From the NCBI RefSeq assembly GCF_026262505.1, contig NC_067204.1:5241797-5305796 (forward strand): a stretch of 64,000 nt of DNA, written 5' to 3'. This DNA is from Trichomonas vaginalis G3 (lineage: Eukaryota; Parabasalia; Trichomonadida; Trichomonadidae). A model generated the notes under the pieces. It made no database searches and was not told the origin of the DNA. It saw nothing but the letters and a program-made list of their open reading frames with translations. Each line of letters begins with the position of its first letter. Positions within the stretch are counted from its first letter, which is position 1. Positions 10,804 to 19,467 of the stretch are shown here, one piece after another. The translations under genes and the position numbers were made by a program.

Positions 10804-11428
10804 CTTTTTTTTTACCTAACTTTATTTTTTCTTCAAATTTACAAAAAAAGTTATTTTATCATCACAAAAATTTATCAACTCTCTTGCTTCGAATAAGGAT
10901 ATATCCCACAGATGATGCTACAAGCCTTCTAAGTGGGATCAATCAATCCAAATTCCTTACAATGCAATTAACTTCTAAAATATCAACTTCAAAGTTATGA
11001 ATATAAGTGACACATGAGAGAAAATCTATCATTGACAAATTGAATAAGTAAGCTAAACCTGATCAAATTCATATATAAGTCAAATAATAAAATCATATTA
11101 ATTATTTAAATATATTTGATGAGACTCTGATAGCTAGTCCTTTGTATATTTTTATTTTAAGAATATTTTATCATAACACAAAGTCAATGTCAATTTATTT
11201 AATAATGGAGAATATTCTTTTGTTTTATGGAAGTAATTATATGTAAAATTTTAAAACAACTCATTAGAAAAGCAAAATACGTGAATAATGTAAGGATAAT
11301 TAAGTAATTTGAAGTATGAAATTTATATTGAATTGTTTTAGCGTAAAATAAAGTAATAATGTATTGGAAAGATGTGTGTTGTTTGAGATATTCTATATTA
11401 ATATAAATTCTTTATTTAAAACATAAAA
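10804..11428. other. AT-rich spacer
   Basis: No coding pattern on either strand. A poly-A/poly-T tract lies directly before the start codon of the two-pass protein gene (minus strand), a common place for a short trichomonad 5' UTR. Confidence 0.5.
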
Positions 11429-12499
11429 TTATTGATTTGGTGCGGCAGCTTCTTCTCTTTTCTGAAGCTGTCCAGCACGGAGCAAAGATGTACCAGGAGC
11501 GAATATGGTTCTGCTTGTCAAAGCGCTGAATCCGGTGTTCATACTCGAAGCAATGCTAATTTTGTTGGATTTATTGAGAGGAAGCTTCGAAGGAACAGTT
11601 TCTTCTGGTAAAACTTGGAAATATGGGTGCATCAAAGCATCTGCAGCAGATATGCGCTTTGATGGATCAATTGTAATTAATTTAGATAGTAAATCGAGAG
11701 TATCGGTAGAGAAACCGCGGAATGTGGCTTCTAAAGGTGGAATTTGGTTTTGTGGTTTGATATCTTTAAATTGTTCATAACCTGGTAAATGATCGCATCC
11801 TGGCCATACCATTGGACCAAGAAGGTTTGTAATTCCTTGAACAACCTCTCCAAAAGTTCTTCCGGGGAATAATGGTCGACATAACAAAAGTTCGGCAAAA
11901 ATGCATCCTGCAGTCCACATATCTAGTGCAGGACCGACTTGTTTTGCACCGTAAAGAAGTTCGGGTGGTTTATACCAAATTGTAACAGCATCGCCCATAT
12001 CTGAGGAATCTGAAGGATAATCACAAGAATAACCAAAATCGATAAGCTTAAGTATACCACTCTCTGAAACTAGCATGTTTGCCGGCTTAAGATCTCGATG
12101 AAGAAGCCAGTTTTCGTGTAAATAATTCAATCCGCTGAAAAATTGACGCATAATGCATTTAATATCTGCTGCACTTAATGGTCTTTGATTAGGACCAGAT
12201 TTAATCAAATCTAAAAGGCCAAACGGTACGTATTCTGTTGCAATATAAACAGTTCCTGCATTGACGAAAGCGCCAATATATCTAACTATATTTGGATGGT
12301 CCATTTCGCATAACTGTCGTAATTCTTGGATTGTTTGAGGATCTATTCCATCTTCGGCACCACGAATTTTGACTTTTTTAAGAACAACAATTTCTTTTGT
12401 ATCAAGATTACGAGCAAGATAGGCAACACCGAATGTACCTTCACCAAGTGTCTTAAGAAGTCTATAATGGTTGCCTTCTGTTCCAATACTTCGACTCAT
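11429..12499 (-). CDS. CDK7-like cyclin-dependent kinase
   Basis: 356 residues from the ATG at 12499. The frame runs 14 codons further upstream but only to a TTG. All kinase landmarks are present: glycine loop GEGTFGVAYLAR (residues 19-30), catalytic lysine in VVLKK (41), HRDLKPAN catalytic loop and DFG (LIDFGYS). The activation segment TIWYKPPELLYGA closely parallels the CDK7 sequence TRWYRAPELLFGA. DMWTAGCIFAELLLCRPLFPG and the late HPYFQVLPEETVPSKLP also follow CDK7, whose lobe ends with a similar PYF...P...LP stretch. CDK7 with cyclin H phosphorylates other CDKs and, within TFIIH, the RNA polymerase II tail. The APE motif reads PPE here. A related CDK (CDK20 or a trichomonad-specific CRK) is possible. 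The C-terminal 55 residues are a low-complexity Ser/Thr extension. Confidence 0.75.
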   Translation of the reverse strand: MSRSIGTEGNHYRLLKTLGEGTFGVAYLARNLDTKEIVVLKKVKIRGAEDGIDPQTIQELRQLCEMDHPNIVRYIGAFVNAGTVYIATEYVPFGLLDLIKSGPNQRPLSAADIKCIMRQFFSGLNYLHENWLLHRDLKPANMLVSESGILKLIDFGYSCDYPSDSSDMGDAVTIWYKPPELLYGAKQVGPALDMWTAGCIFAELLLCRPLFPGRTFGEVVQGITNLLGPMVWPGCDHLPGYEQFKDIKPQNQIPPLEATFRGFSTDTLDLLSKLITIDPSKRISAADALMHPYFQVLPEETVPSKLPLNKSNKISIASSMNTGFSALTSRTIFAPGTSLLRAGQLQKREEAAAPNQ

Positions 12500-12912
12500 A
12501 ATTTTTTTGTCAAATTTGAGGAAACATTTGATTTCAGCCAATATTGGCGTGCAGCGCAGTATAGGTATTTATTTTTATTGATAATTCTCAATCCGTCTTT
12601 GGAGTGTGTATCTATATATTGTCCATGCATCTCCCTATCATCTTATATTTTATCTTCGTTTTTAATTCTATCATTTTAAGGGTTTTCTCAACATTGAATC
12701 AGCTAGATTCCTTGCACCAAAGTGGTATTATCCTTCTAAACATTTATATTTCAAGAGAATAAAAAAGATATTGATTATTATGAAGCTTATAAAGCTTGTT
12801 ACTTTTATTTAATTTCTAGCAATTATATTTACATGTATATTTAGATTGTGTTTAGAAATATTCATATTAATTTTGTTATATAGAAAACATTTATACTACA
12901 AAAACAAAAATT
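12500..12912. other. Spacer between two leftward genes
   Basis: No gene seen. On the minus strand a TCAAATTTGAC motif and an A run lie just upstream of the kinase ATG. The motif resembles, but does not match exactly, the trichomonad initiator. Confidence 0.45.
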
Positions 12913-14064
12913 CTATTCTTCGTCAGATTCATGATTAGCAGGATCTGCTTCAAAGCGTGCATCATCACCAATCTCTCCTAATACGTCTAATAATTCGTCA
13001 ATTTTGTCATATCTATTCACAGCTTGAGGGAGAAGTCTTGCAGATTCATCTTTGCTTTCTCCTGTCTGGAATATGGTCTGGAATAATGCATAAGCACCTA
13101 TAAATGAAATCTCGAGAGTTTCGGATAAAATTGACTCTCTGAAATCATCATTGAAGTTTCTAAGTATCTTCATAAGATAGGCAACTGATAATGAGATCAT
13201 TCCGCTCATAATATGTATCGTAAGTGCAAATTTACCGGAAGTACTGCCTGCCTTAAACAAAAACCATGTGGATAAGACAGGAACAACCAAAAATCCGCAC
13301 ATTCCGAATAAAAACATGAAATTCGGAAAAGAATACCTACATAATCCCTGAAAAACTGTAGTAAATAGTAAAATAACTGATGGCGCTATCATCACATTCC
13401 GATAAAATGTATATTGCGTGCGTACTAATGGTGCGTATTCAGCAAATAATTCGGCCGAAGCTCTCCACCATCCAAGAGCCGAGATAATGTTATGTATTAT
13501 AGATATACTTGGTATGAAGTTATAGATTAATTGGATTGGATCGAGAATTAATAAACATGAAATTTGAGTAATCAATGTAGAGCGCATAATAGAAAAATTC
13601 TTGTTATGCGAGAATAGTAGGTAAAATGTAACACCTACTATACCCAAAAATATGATTCTGAAGAAGATAACTGTAAACGAAAACAATGGTTGATTTCGTT
13701 TTAGCCAAAAACCGCACTTCTCATTGCGCGGCCATACTTCTACCGTCATATCTTTGCAAAGCGTAAGTAATCCAATGTTGTACTCGCTTGTTAAAGAGAT
13801 TATATTATCATTAATTTTGGCTTCTTCACCACACAATATAGATAAATATGATGTGTTATCAACGAGAGGGTAAGATTCGATGAAAACAGGTAACGAAATG
13901 AATGATATGTTGCTAACTTTAATTGAATAACCTCGATTTGTTGGAGTAAAGGGTAAAGCTTGAATTTTAGGGCCCATTAAATAGGCACCTGCATTGAATA
14001 GGATAAGGCCTGCTAGAAATGCGACAACTAATATAACTAATGAACGAAGTTTCCACTGAGTCAT
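12913..14064 (-). CDS. Polytopic membrane protein with luminal N-terminal domain (GOST/Wntless-like layout)
   Basis: 383 residues, ATG to TAG. A hydrophobic segment at residues 8-30 is followed by a roughly 95-residue non-membrane domain with three cysteines (78, 103, 117). About six closely spaced transmembrane helices then lie between residues 128 and 335 (for example 128-152, 162-185, 222-240, 247-271, 279-300, 315-333). The final 45 residues are acidic and cytosolic (ending HESDEE). A luminal beta-rich domain followed by a seven-helix bundle is the layout of GOST proteins (Wntless, TMEM181, GPR107/108), which act in Golgi/endosome trafficking. I see no diagnostic motif, so that family is inference from layout only. 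Confidence 0.7.
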   Translation of the reverse strand: MTQWKLRSLVILVVAFLAGLILFNAGAYLMGPKIQALPFTPTNRGYSIKVSNISFISLPVFIESYPLVDNTSYLSILCGEEAKINDNIISLTSEYNIGLLTLCKDMTVEVWPRNEKCGFWLKRNQPLFSFTVIFFRIIFLGIVGVTFYLLFSHNKNFSIMRSTLITQISCLLILDPIQLIYNFIPSISIIHNIISALGWWRASAELFAEYAPLVRTQYTFYRNVMIAPSVILLFTTVFQGLCRYSFPNFMFLFGMCGFLVVPVLSTWFLFKAGSTSGKFALTIHIMSGMISLSVAYLMKILRNFNDDFRESILSETLEISFIGAYALFQTIFQTGESKDESARLLPQAVNRYDKIDELLDVLGEIGDDARFEADPANHESDEE

Positions 14065-14917
14065 GGAAACTTTTGAATTTTCTTAGGAGGATAAAAAAAA
14101 TTTCTGAAAATTCGTATATTTGAAAAAAAAAGCACTTCAGATCACTTTTTCTCTCACATTTGGAGAACCAAACTCAACGCATAGGTTATATATACGGTTG
14201 TTAGGTTGCTGACAAGGTTTGGTCGATTTTGTTTTAAGAACTTATGAGATAATGCATGTTTAAATTTGGGTTCTATTTTTTCATTCATTATATGTAAATC
14301 GTACAAAAACTTGCTGCTGTTTCAAGGGAACAAATGATAAATTATTCTTTCTATTGCGTTATTATCTCATAGATGTATAATTTAAAGATAATTTTTGAAA
14401 TCAGAGCTTCAAAATCCGATATATTCTTTCCACCCTTCAAAACCAAGCGAAAACTATGTGAAATATTTATTGTAATACCATTGCATTACGAAGTATTCTT
14501 TGATATATGTCTGTATATCCTGATTTATTATGAATAAATAAAATAAATTAATAATGCGTTAATATATGAAGCTGAAACAATTATTCCCGTTTAAGAATGT
14601 ATTATAGAGGGTATCTCCGATTTCAAAAATTTTTCATTTTTATTTTTTTGAATAATATTTTTTAATTTTTCAACTTATTTTTTTTCTTTTTCTTATTTTT
14701 TTTTTTTTGAAATAAAAAAGTCAATTTATATTCAAAATGAAGATAGAAACATTAATACACATAATTTCAGACTTCAGGTTTCGCAATTATTGTAGCAATG
14801 TTAATCATTTCTAATAGAATTTTTGTTGTATTGTAGAAAATTTTGCTTATTTATTTGCATATTATAGATCACTCATACAAATATTAAGGTTGGATATGAA
14901 AAAAAGTTGATTCATTC

Positions 14918-15282
14918 AGAGAGAGGGTCAAAGTTGCTATTTGTCACTTTTCCACAAGAATATAAGGGGAAAAAGTTATCATATAGTTGATCTCATTCAC
15001 TGAGGTGAGAGATGCATGTAGTGTAATGTGATAAACAGTGGGATTTCTGCTCTAAGTCCTAGGTTCGAGACATATTGATTTCATTTTTCTCTTTTTTATT
15101 GACGTAAACTATTCAATTTTTGTGTTCTCCATTCAAATTTCAGAATTTTTTTTGCAGATTTCACGCTACATTCGAAGTTACCTTTTGTAACAACCACCAC
15201 CGCCTACGAAAGACGAAAGTGTGTCACGATTTCACCCGGAAATCCGACGGTTGTTTAAGAGTAAGCACTTTTGGCACATACT
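14918..15282 (+). repeat. Left arm of 365-bp foldback
   Basis: These 365 bases recur almost exactly as the reverse complement at 15385-15750. The arms run from AGAGAGAGGGTCAAAGTTGC to GTAAGCACTTTTGGCAC, then one mismatch, then TACTC. Such length and identity mean a recent inverted duplication or a mobile element with long inverted ends. Confidence 0.9.
15019..15071 (+). ncRNA. tRNA-like A box / B box pair in the foldback arm
   Basis: TAGTGTAATGTG (15019-15030) fits an A box and AGGTTCGAGAC (15061-15071) fits a B box. Their starts are 42 bases apart, close to the spacing inside a tRNA. A weak five-pair anticodon-like stem with two wobble pairs (AGTGG / CTGCT) lies between them, but position 33 is not U and the T stem does not pair. 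It is therefore not a functional tRNA; a tRNA-derived SINE promoter is the best guess. The reverse complement is present in the other arm (B box at about 15597-15607). Confidence 0.35.
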
Positions 15283-15303
15283 CGATTCATTCATAAATTT
15301 AGT

Positions 15304-15384
15304 TCCATGATTCAACTTTAGCGTTTTATATATATATTGAACATAATATAATCATGACAATGATATGTAGAAACAAATTATGAT
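15304..15384 (+). repeat. 81-bp direct repeat, copy 1
   Basis: Begins TCCATGATTCAACTTTAGCG, contains a TATATATATATTG tract and ends AAATTATGAT. It is identical to 15750-15830. It forms most of the loop of the foldback. Confidence 0.9.
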
Positions 15385-15750
15385 GAGTAGGTGCCAAAAG
15401 TGCTTACTCTTAAACAACCGTCGGATTTCCGGGTGAAATCGTGACACACTTTCGTCTTTCGTAGGCGGTGGTGGTTGTTACAAAAGGTAACTTCGAATGT
15501 AGCGTGAAATCTGCAAAAAAAATTCTGAAATTTGAATGGAGAACACAAAAATTGAATAGTTTACGTCAATAAAAAAGAGAAAAATGAAATCAATATGTCT
15601 CGAACCTAGGACTTAGAGCAGAAATCCCACTGTTTATCACATTACACTACATGCATCTCTCACCTCAGTGAATGAGATCAACTATATGATAACTTTTTCC
15701 CCTTATATTCTTGTGGAAAAGTGACAAATAGCAACTTTGACCCTCTCTCT
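15385..15750 (-). repeat. Right arm of 365-bp foldback
   Basis: Reverse complement of the left arm, with a loop of about 100 bases between the two. It is bounded on both sides by the 81-bp direct repeat, so this arm, rather than the left one, looks like the inserted piece. Confidence 0.9.
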
Positions 15751-15830
15751 CCATGATTCAACTTTAGCGTTTTATATATATATTGAACATAATATAATCA
15801 TGACAATGATATGTAGAAACAAATTATGAT
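15750..15830 (+). repeat. 81-bp direct repeat, copy 2
   Basis: Identical to 15304-15384 and directly abuts the outer end of the right foldback arm. It is too long for an ordinary target-site duplication. Confidence 0.9.
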
Positions 15831-16178
15831 ATGTTTAATGAATAGAAAAGAAATGAAATCATGAGTTTTAAGATATATAAATATCCAATCATAGAAATTG
15901 ATTACATTATATACGGGAATAAATTCCTCCCATGTTAGATTTTCGGACAATATACGAATCTCAAAAACCTTAGAATTAGATTTTTGAATTATTGATATTT
16001 ATTTCCACAATTTACATGAACGTAATAAAAACAAGAAATTAAAGACGGATCCTATCGTAAAAAAGTCTAATGAAACAATAACACTATTTTGGGTGAAATA
16101 CTACTTGAGAACCTCTTGGGATAGCTGGTATGCGATGTCTGGCATTTTAAACTTTTGGGGGCTGAAAAACATAAATTA

Positions 16179-16574
16179 CTAGAACTTCTTTTCTGGTTTT
16201 ACAATTAATGGATTTGGCATGTTGTTGAATTGCATCTTGCGAAAAGGCAATATTGGAATCTTCACACCATTTGTTAACTCGACCGAGATAGAATGATTGG
16301 ATAAATACTGTTGGATTTCATTAAAGTGAACGTTGGCCCAGAAAAAGCAAGTCTTTTTACGTCGATAGCATTCTCTTCCAAAAGCTTGGGATATCATTTC
16401 TGAAAGGAGCATGCAAACTGATCGTACAAGATCATGACTAATTTTTTCGCCGAATAAAGAAACAAACCAATTGTATGCTTCAGATGATTTAAGCTTGAAA
16501 TTTTGTGATTTCATTGTTTCCATCACAGATTGCTCAAGTTCAATCTCGCTGCATTTTTCACTCTTCATCATCAT
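16179..16574 (-). CDS. Unknown 131-residue protein
   Basis: ATG to TAG with coding-like base composition that ends sharply at both limits. The N-terminal half is helical with alternating charged and hydrophobic residues (around SEKCSEIELEQSVMETMKSQ). The middle contains a Cys/aromatic patch CYRRKKTCFFWANVHF. The C-terminal 40 residues are Pro/Asn-rich, with no signal peptide or membrane segment. It starts 49 bases from the 6-bp target duplication of the adjacent transposon. I do not recognise a family. Confidence 0.5.
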   Translation of the reverse strand: MMMKSEKCSEIELEQSVMETMKSQNFKLKSSEAYNWFVSLFGEKISHDLVRSVCMLLSEMISQAFGRECYRRKKTCFFWANVHFNEIQQYLSNHSISVELTNGVKIPILPFRKMQFNNMPNPLIVKPEKKF

Positions 16575-16922
16575 TTTATTTTTTGACTTTAAGTTTTATC
16601 GTTACAATATTAAGTTTTTGTTAAAACTGTTCCATATTAAGTTCTGTCAAAATGTAAGCTATTCAATTCTATCGTCGGGGGAAGTATCACAAATCTATCA
16701 ATTTTTTTGTAAAAGTATACAAAAACATATGGTGTTCAATTAGTTTATAATAATATAAATATTAAGATTATCAAAAATAAGAAAAACTAGGTTTTGAGAA
16801 CACTTTTGAGATGATAATCAAAATATTTTGATTGAAAAATAATATATTATTTATCAGATCTAGAATGAATTTTTTCAAATTTAAAAATTCTGAAAAATAA
16901 ACAGTTTTGTAAAGTAAAAAAA

Positions 16923-17081
16923 ATGAACGAAAACTCGAGACCTCGTATTCCAAATGAATGGGTAAGATATATGTATGAAAAACTTGAAAGTGGTGAGTTA
17001 ACTTACGCAACAGTTTTGAAACAATCATTTGGAGAAAGTTTCCCAGCTATCTACTGGGAACTAAAGGCTATGAGGCACTAG
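16923..17081 (+). pseudogene. Transposase N-terminal fragment running into the hairpin array
   Basis: 52 codons from ATG to TAG. SRPRIPNEWVRYMYEKLES at the start parallels SRPTIPSWWLIQTREKLES at the start of the intact transposase at 18467, so this is the same gene family. After about 35 residues the frame enters the arms of the first hairpins (GESFPAIYWELKAMRH) and stops at the loop of the second. The remaining gene, including the catalytic domain, is absent. It cannot be an active transposase. It could still make a DNA-binding peptide. Confidence 0.7.
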
Positions 17082-17508
17082 TATATAATCAGTGCCTCAT
17101 AGCCTTTAGTTTGTTATTAAAAACGAGAAAACTTGTTCGAAATGATAAACAATTTCGAACAAGTTTTCTCACTTCAGCGAGGGAATTGTTCCTTATGATG
17201 CATACATTATAAATATATACATCATAAGGAACAATTCCCTCTAGATAGCTGGGAAACTTTCTCTAAATAACTTATCATTTGGAGAAAGTTTCCCAGCTAT
17301 CTACTGGGAACTAAAGGCTATGAGGCACTAGTATATAATCAGTGCCTCATAGCCTTTAGTTTGTTATTAAAAACGAGAAAACTTGTTCGAAATGATAAAC
17401 AATTTCGAACAAGTTTTCTCACTTCAGCGAGGGAATTGTTCCTTATGATGCATACATTATAAATATATACATCATAAGGAACAATTCCCTCTAGATAGCT
17501 AGGAAACC
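17025..17508. repeat. Hairpin array 1: two tandem 251-bp blocks of short perfect palindromes
   Basis: The block at 17025-17275 repeats from 17276 with very few changes. Each block holds H2 (17060-17110, arms of 20 bp, ACTAAAGGCTATGAGGCACT), H3 (17125-17170, arm GAGAAAACTTGTTCGAAAT), H4 (17179-17242, arm GAGGGAATTGTTCCTTATGA) and H1 (17243-17304, arm GAGAAAGTTTCCCAGCTATC). Loops are 8-20 bases and A/T-rich. The second block holds H2, H3 and H4 251 bases further on, and its H1 is incomplete at the right edge. Confidence 0.9.
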
Positions 17509-18155
17509 CTAAATTAACTATTAATCTTTGAGATATTTTTTATTGAGGTTAATACGTTTTTCTAAATAATTAAAATGTAAAATTTTGATTATGAACTCAT
17601 CTCTAATATTTTGGCTCTTTAATATATTTGAATCATGATCTTTGAGAAGAGTTCTCAAAAGTATTCACAAAAGCTATTTTTCCTTGAAATTTAAAAATCC
17701 TGTTTATCATATATTACCGAATTCAATTCCCTACATATTTCAAAATATTCTATGAACATTTCAATTTTTGAAAAAAAACATATTTTTTCCAAATATATTT
17801 ATTATCATATTTCTAATAATATTTCCTAAAGCGTCACTTTTTACTTCCTCGACGATTATTTCCCTCTCAAAAAATTCAATAGCTTACATTTTGACAGAAC
17901 TTAATATGTAACAAAACTAACACTGCTGTGTATTAGAATCATTGTGCAATTTAAGTCAAAAATTCAATGATGTGAAAAAAGATATTTGAATAGTTTACAT
18001 TTTTCGAGTATGCTATACTCAATCTCTTGTTTCTAAGTTTCAACTAATCTTTTCTCGACAAATTGAATACAAAAAAGTCAGTTAAGTTGAAATCAAATTA
18101 GTCAAAAATATCGAATCTAATAAAGCTATGTGAAATGATCACTAATAGAACAATT

Positions 18156-18213
18156 GTTGCATGCTAAGCTCGGTCAAAATGTAAACCTCTCAATTTTATC
18201 GTCGGGGAAAGTA
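18156..18213 (+). repeat. Left inverted end of transposon copy 2
   Basis: About 58 bases from GTTGCATGC to GGGGAAAGTA. It is clearly related to the ends of copy 1 (GTT.CAT..TAAG.TC.GTCAA). Confidence 0.8.
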
Positions 18214-18455
18214 ACTCAATTCCTTCAAAATTATTCTTTAAATATTGAATTTAAAGTTATTTAATTTGGATTATAAATAAATAGGCTAATACAATATTTA
18301 AAAATGAGAAAAAAATAACTTTTCAAAGAACTTTTCATAATCTCAAAGAAAATTATTTATTCAATAATTATATAAATTAATTAACATTCATAATGGAATT
18401 GGATTTTTTTTATAAAAAATTGGTCCTACTTAACTTTTTGAGAGAATTTGGCTTT

Positions 18456-18462
18456 TCATTTT
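18456..18462 (+). promoter_or_regulatory. Initiator-like TCATTTT before transposase ATG
   Basis: TCATTTT matches the trichomonad initiator TCA(Y)WWW. If transcription starts at its A (18458) the 5' leader is 9 nt, typical of these organisms. The mariner has the same motif at the same distance from its start codon. Confidence 0.6.
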
Positions 18463-18466
18463 TATT

Positions 18467-19441
18467 ATGAGTAGACCAACCATTCCTTCTTGGTGGTTAA
18501 TTCAAACACGCGAAAAACTTGAATCTCGCGAACTCAATTATTTAATTGCGTGTAAGCGAGTTCCATACGAGGATGAAATGAAGTGTGAATTTAGATCAAT
18601 TTCGAAAAACACACTTAAAGCAGCATACACAAATGCAAATTTAACACCCCCAAACGTTAAACCTGGTCCGGCACCAGATGATATTACTCCTGAAAATTTG
18701 CAATATGTTCTCCAAAAATTTCAGGAATATAAGTGCGGAATCCAAAAGATGTTTTGGCGTTTAAACATGGATCAAAATGTTTATTCAGTTTCCTACAATA
18801 AACTCAGAAGAATTTACAGTATTTTGGAGATCAAAGAACCAAAAAGTGACAGACCCCCTCAAAAATATTATACGCCATATGAAGCAACAAAACCTGATAC
18901 CATATGGCATGTAGATGTTCATTTTTTATACGGTTCACAGAGGTTACCTGTTTATGGTATAATAGACGATAAATCTCGGTTTTTGTTGGCTTTAAAAATT
19001 TTGCCAAATAAATCTTCCGAATCTACAACAAGAGTTGCCGAAGAAACGATTGGCTTATATCAAAAGCCATTTTGTTTCTGGTCCGACAACGGGGGAGAGA
19101 ATATGGGCCAATTTTATAATTGGCTCATGCGAAACAACATTCAAATCCGCCACACTCGCCCCCATATGCCGCGCCAGAACGGCAAGATTGAAAGGCTCTG
19201 GCCGTCTCTTGAAAGAAATGTCGGCCGGTCTTCAAATGCAAAACAAATTCAAGAATTTCTTGATAAATTCAGGAAAAATTACAACTCAGTACCACATAAA
19301 ACCCTTCCCAAAAAGGGTTTTCGCCCCATGACTCCAGAAGAGTGTTACAATGAGACACCACATTGGAAACAGGGTGAAACGCCATTTTGGAGAGTTATGA
19401 TTGATGGACACTTCGAAATCAAAGAAATACCGAACCATTGA
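18467..19441 (+). CDS. DDE (rve-fold) transposase, intact
   Basis: 324 residues, ATG to TGA. The N-terminal third is probably DNA-binding: a short Ser-Arg-Pro leader, an EKLESREL helix and a Pro-rich hinge (TPPNVKPGPAPDD). The catalytic core begins near residue 140: IWHVDVHFL supplies the first Asp, FWSDNGGENMG the second, and MPRQNGKIERLWPSLERNVG the Glu, with 34 residues between the second Asp and the Glu. GIIDDKSRFLLALK is the typical beta-strand after the first Asp. The overall pattern is that of IS3/IS481-type and retroviral integrase-fold transposases. All three catalytic residues are present, so it may be active. A partial copy differing at very few residues lies inverted at 24894-25207. 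Confidence 0.85.
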   Translation: MSRPTIPSWWLIQTREKLESRELNYLIACKRVPYEDEMKCEFRSISKNTLKAAYTNANLTPPNVKPGPAPDDITPENLQYVLQKFQEYKCGIQKMFWRLNMDQNVYSVSYNKLRRIYSILEIKEPKSDRPPQKYYTPYEATKPDTIWHVDVHFLYGSQRLPVYGIIDDKSRFLLALKILPNKSSESTTRVAEETIGLYQKPFCFWSDNGGENMGQFYNWLMRNNIQIRHTRPHMPRQNGKIERLWPSLERNVGRSSNAKQIQEFLDKFRKNYNSVPHKTLPKKGFRPMTPEECYNETPHWKQGETPFWRVMIDGHFEIKEIPNH

Positions 19442-19467
19442 ATACACAATTACGAATAAACGCTTAA

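Larger units (their letters stand above)
14065..16178. other. Long spacer holding a foldback repeat
   Basis: No protein gene is visible. The first 850 bases are simple A/T-rich DNA with long poly-T/poly-A tracts (around 14,630-14,715). The rest is the inverted and direct repeat structure listed separately. Confidence 0.6.
16629..17912 (+). mobile_element. DNA transposon copy 1 (rve-transposase family, ~60-bp inverted ends, 6-bp target duplication)
   Basis: The left end GTTCCATATTAAGTTCTGTC matches the reverse complement of the right end, GTTACATATTAAGTTCTGTC, and the likeness continues through CAAAATGTAAGCTATT to an inner block ATCGTCGRGGAAGTA. AAAACT at 16623-16628 is repeated exactly at 17913-17918, a clean 6-bp target duplication. 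The interior is 1.28 kb: a truncated transposase start, two tandem copies of a 251-bp hairpin block and A/T-rich sequence. Six-base duplications with an integrase-fold transposase recall the IS3EU superfamily; that assignment is inference. Confidence 0.85.

Noticed and set aside
15019-15090. A functional tRNA gene
   Set aside because: The boxes fit, but the T stem and acceptor stem do not pair and the anticodon loop lacks U33.
17025-17508. CRISPR array
   Set aside because: The repeats are perfect palindromes with only loops between them, there are no unique spacers of even length, and the organism is a eukaryote.
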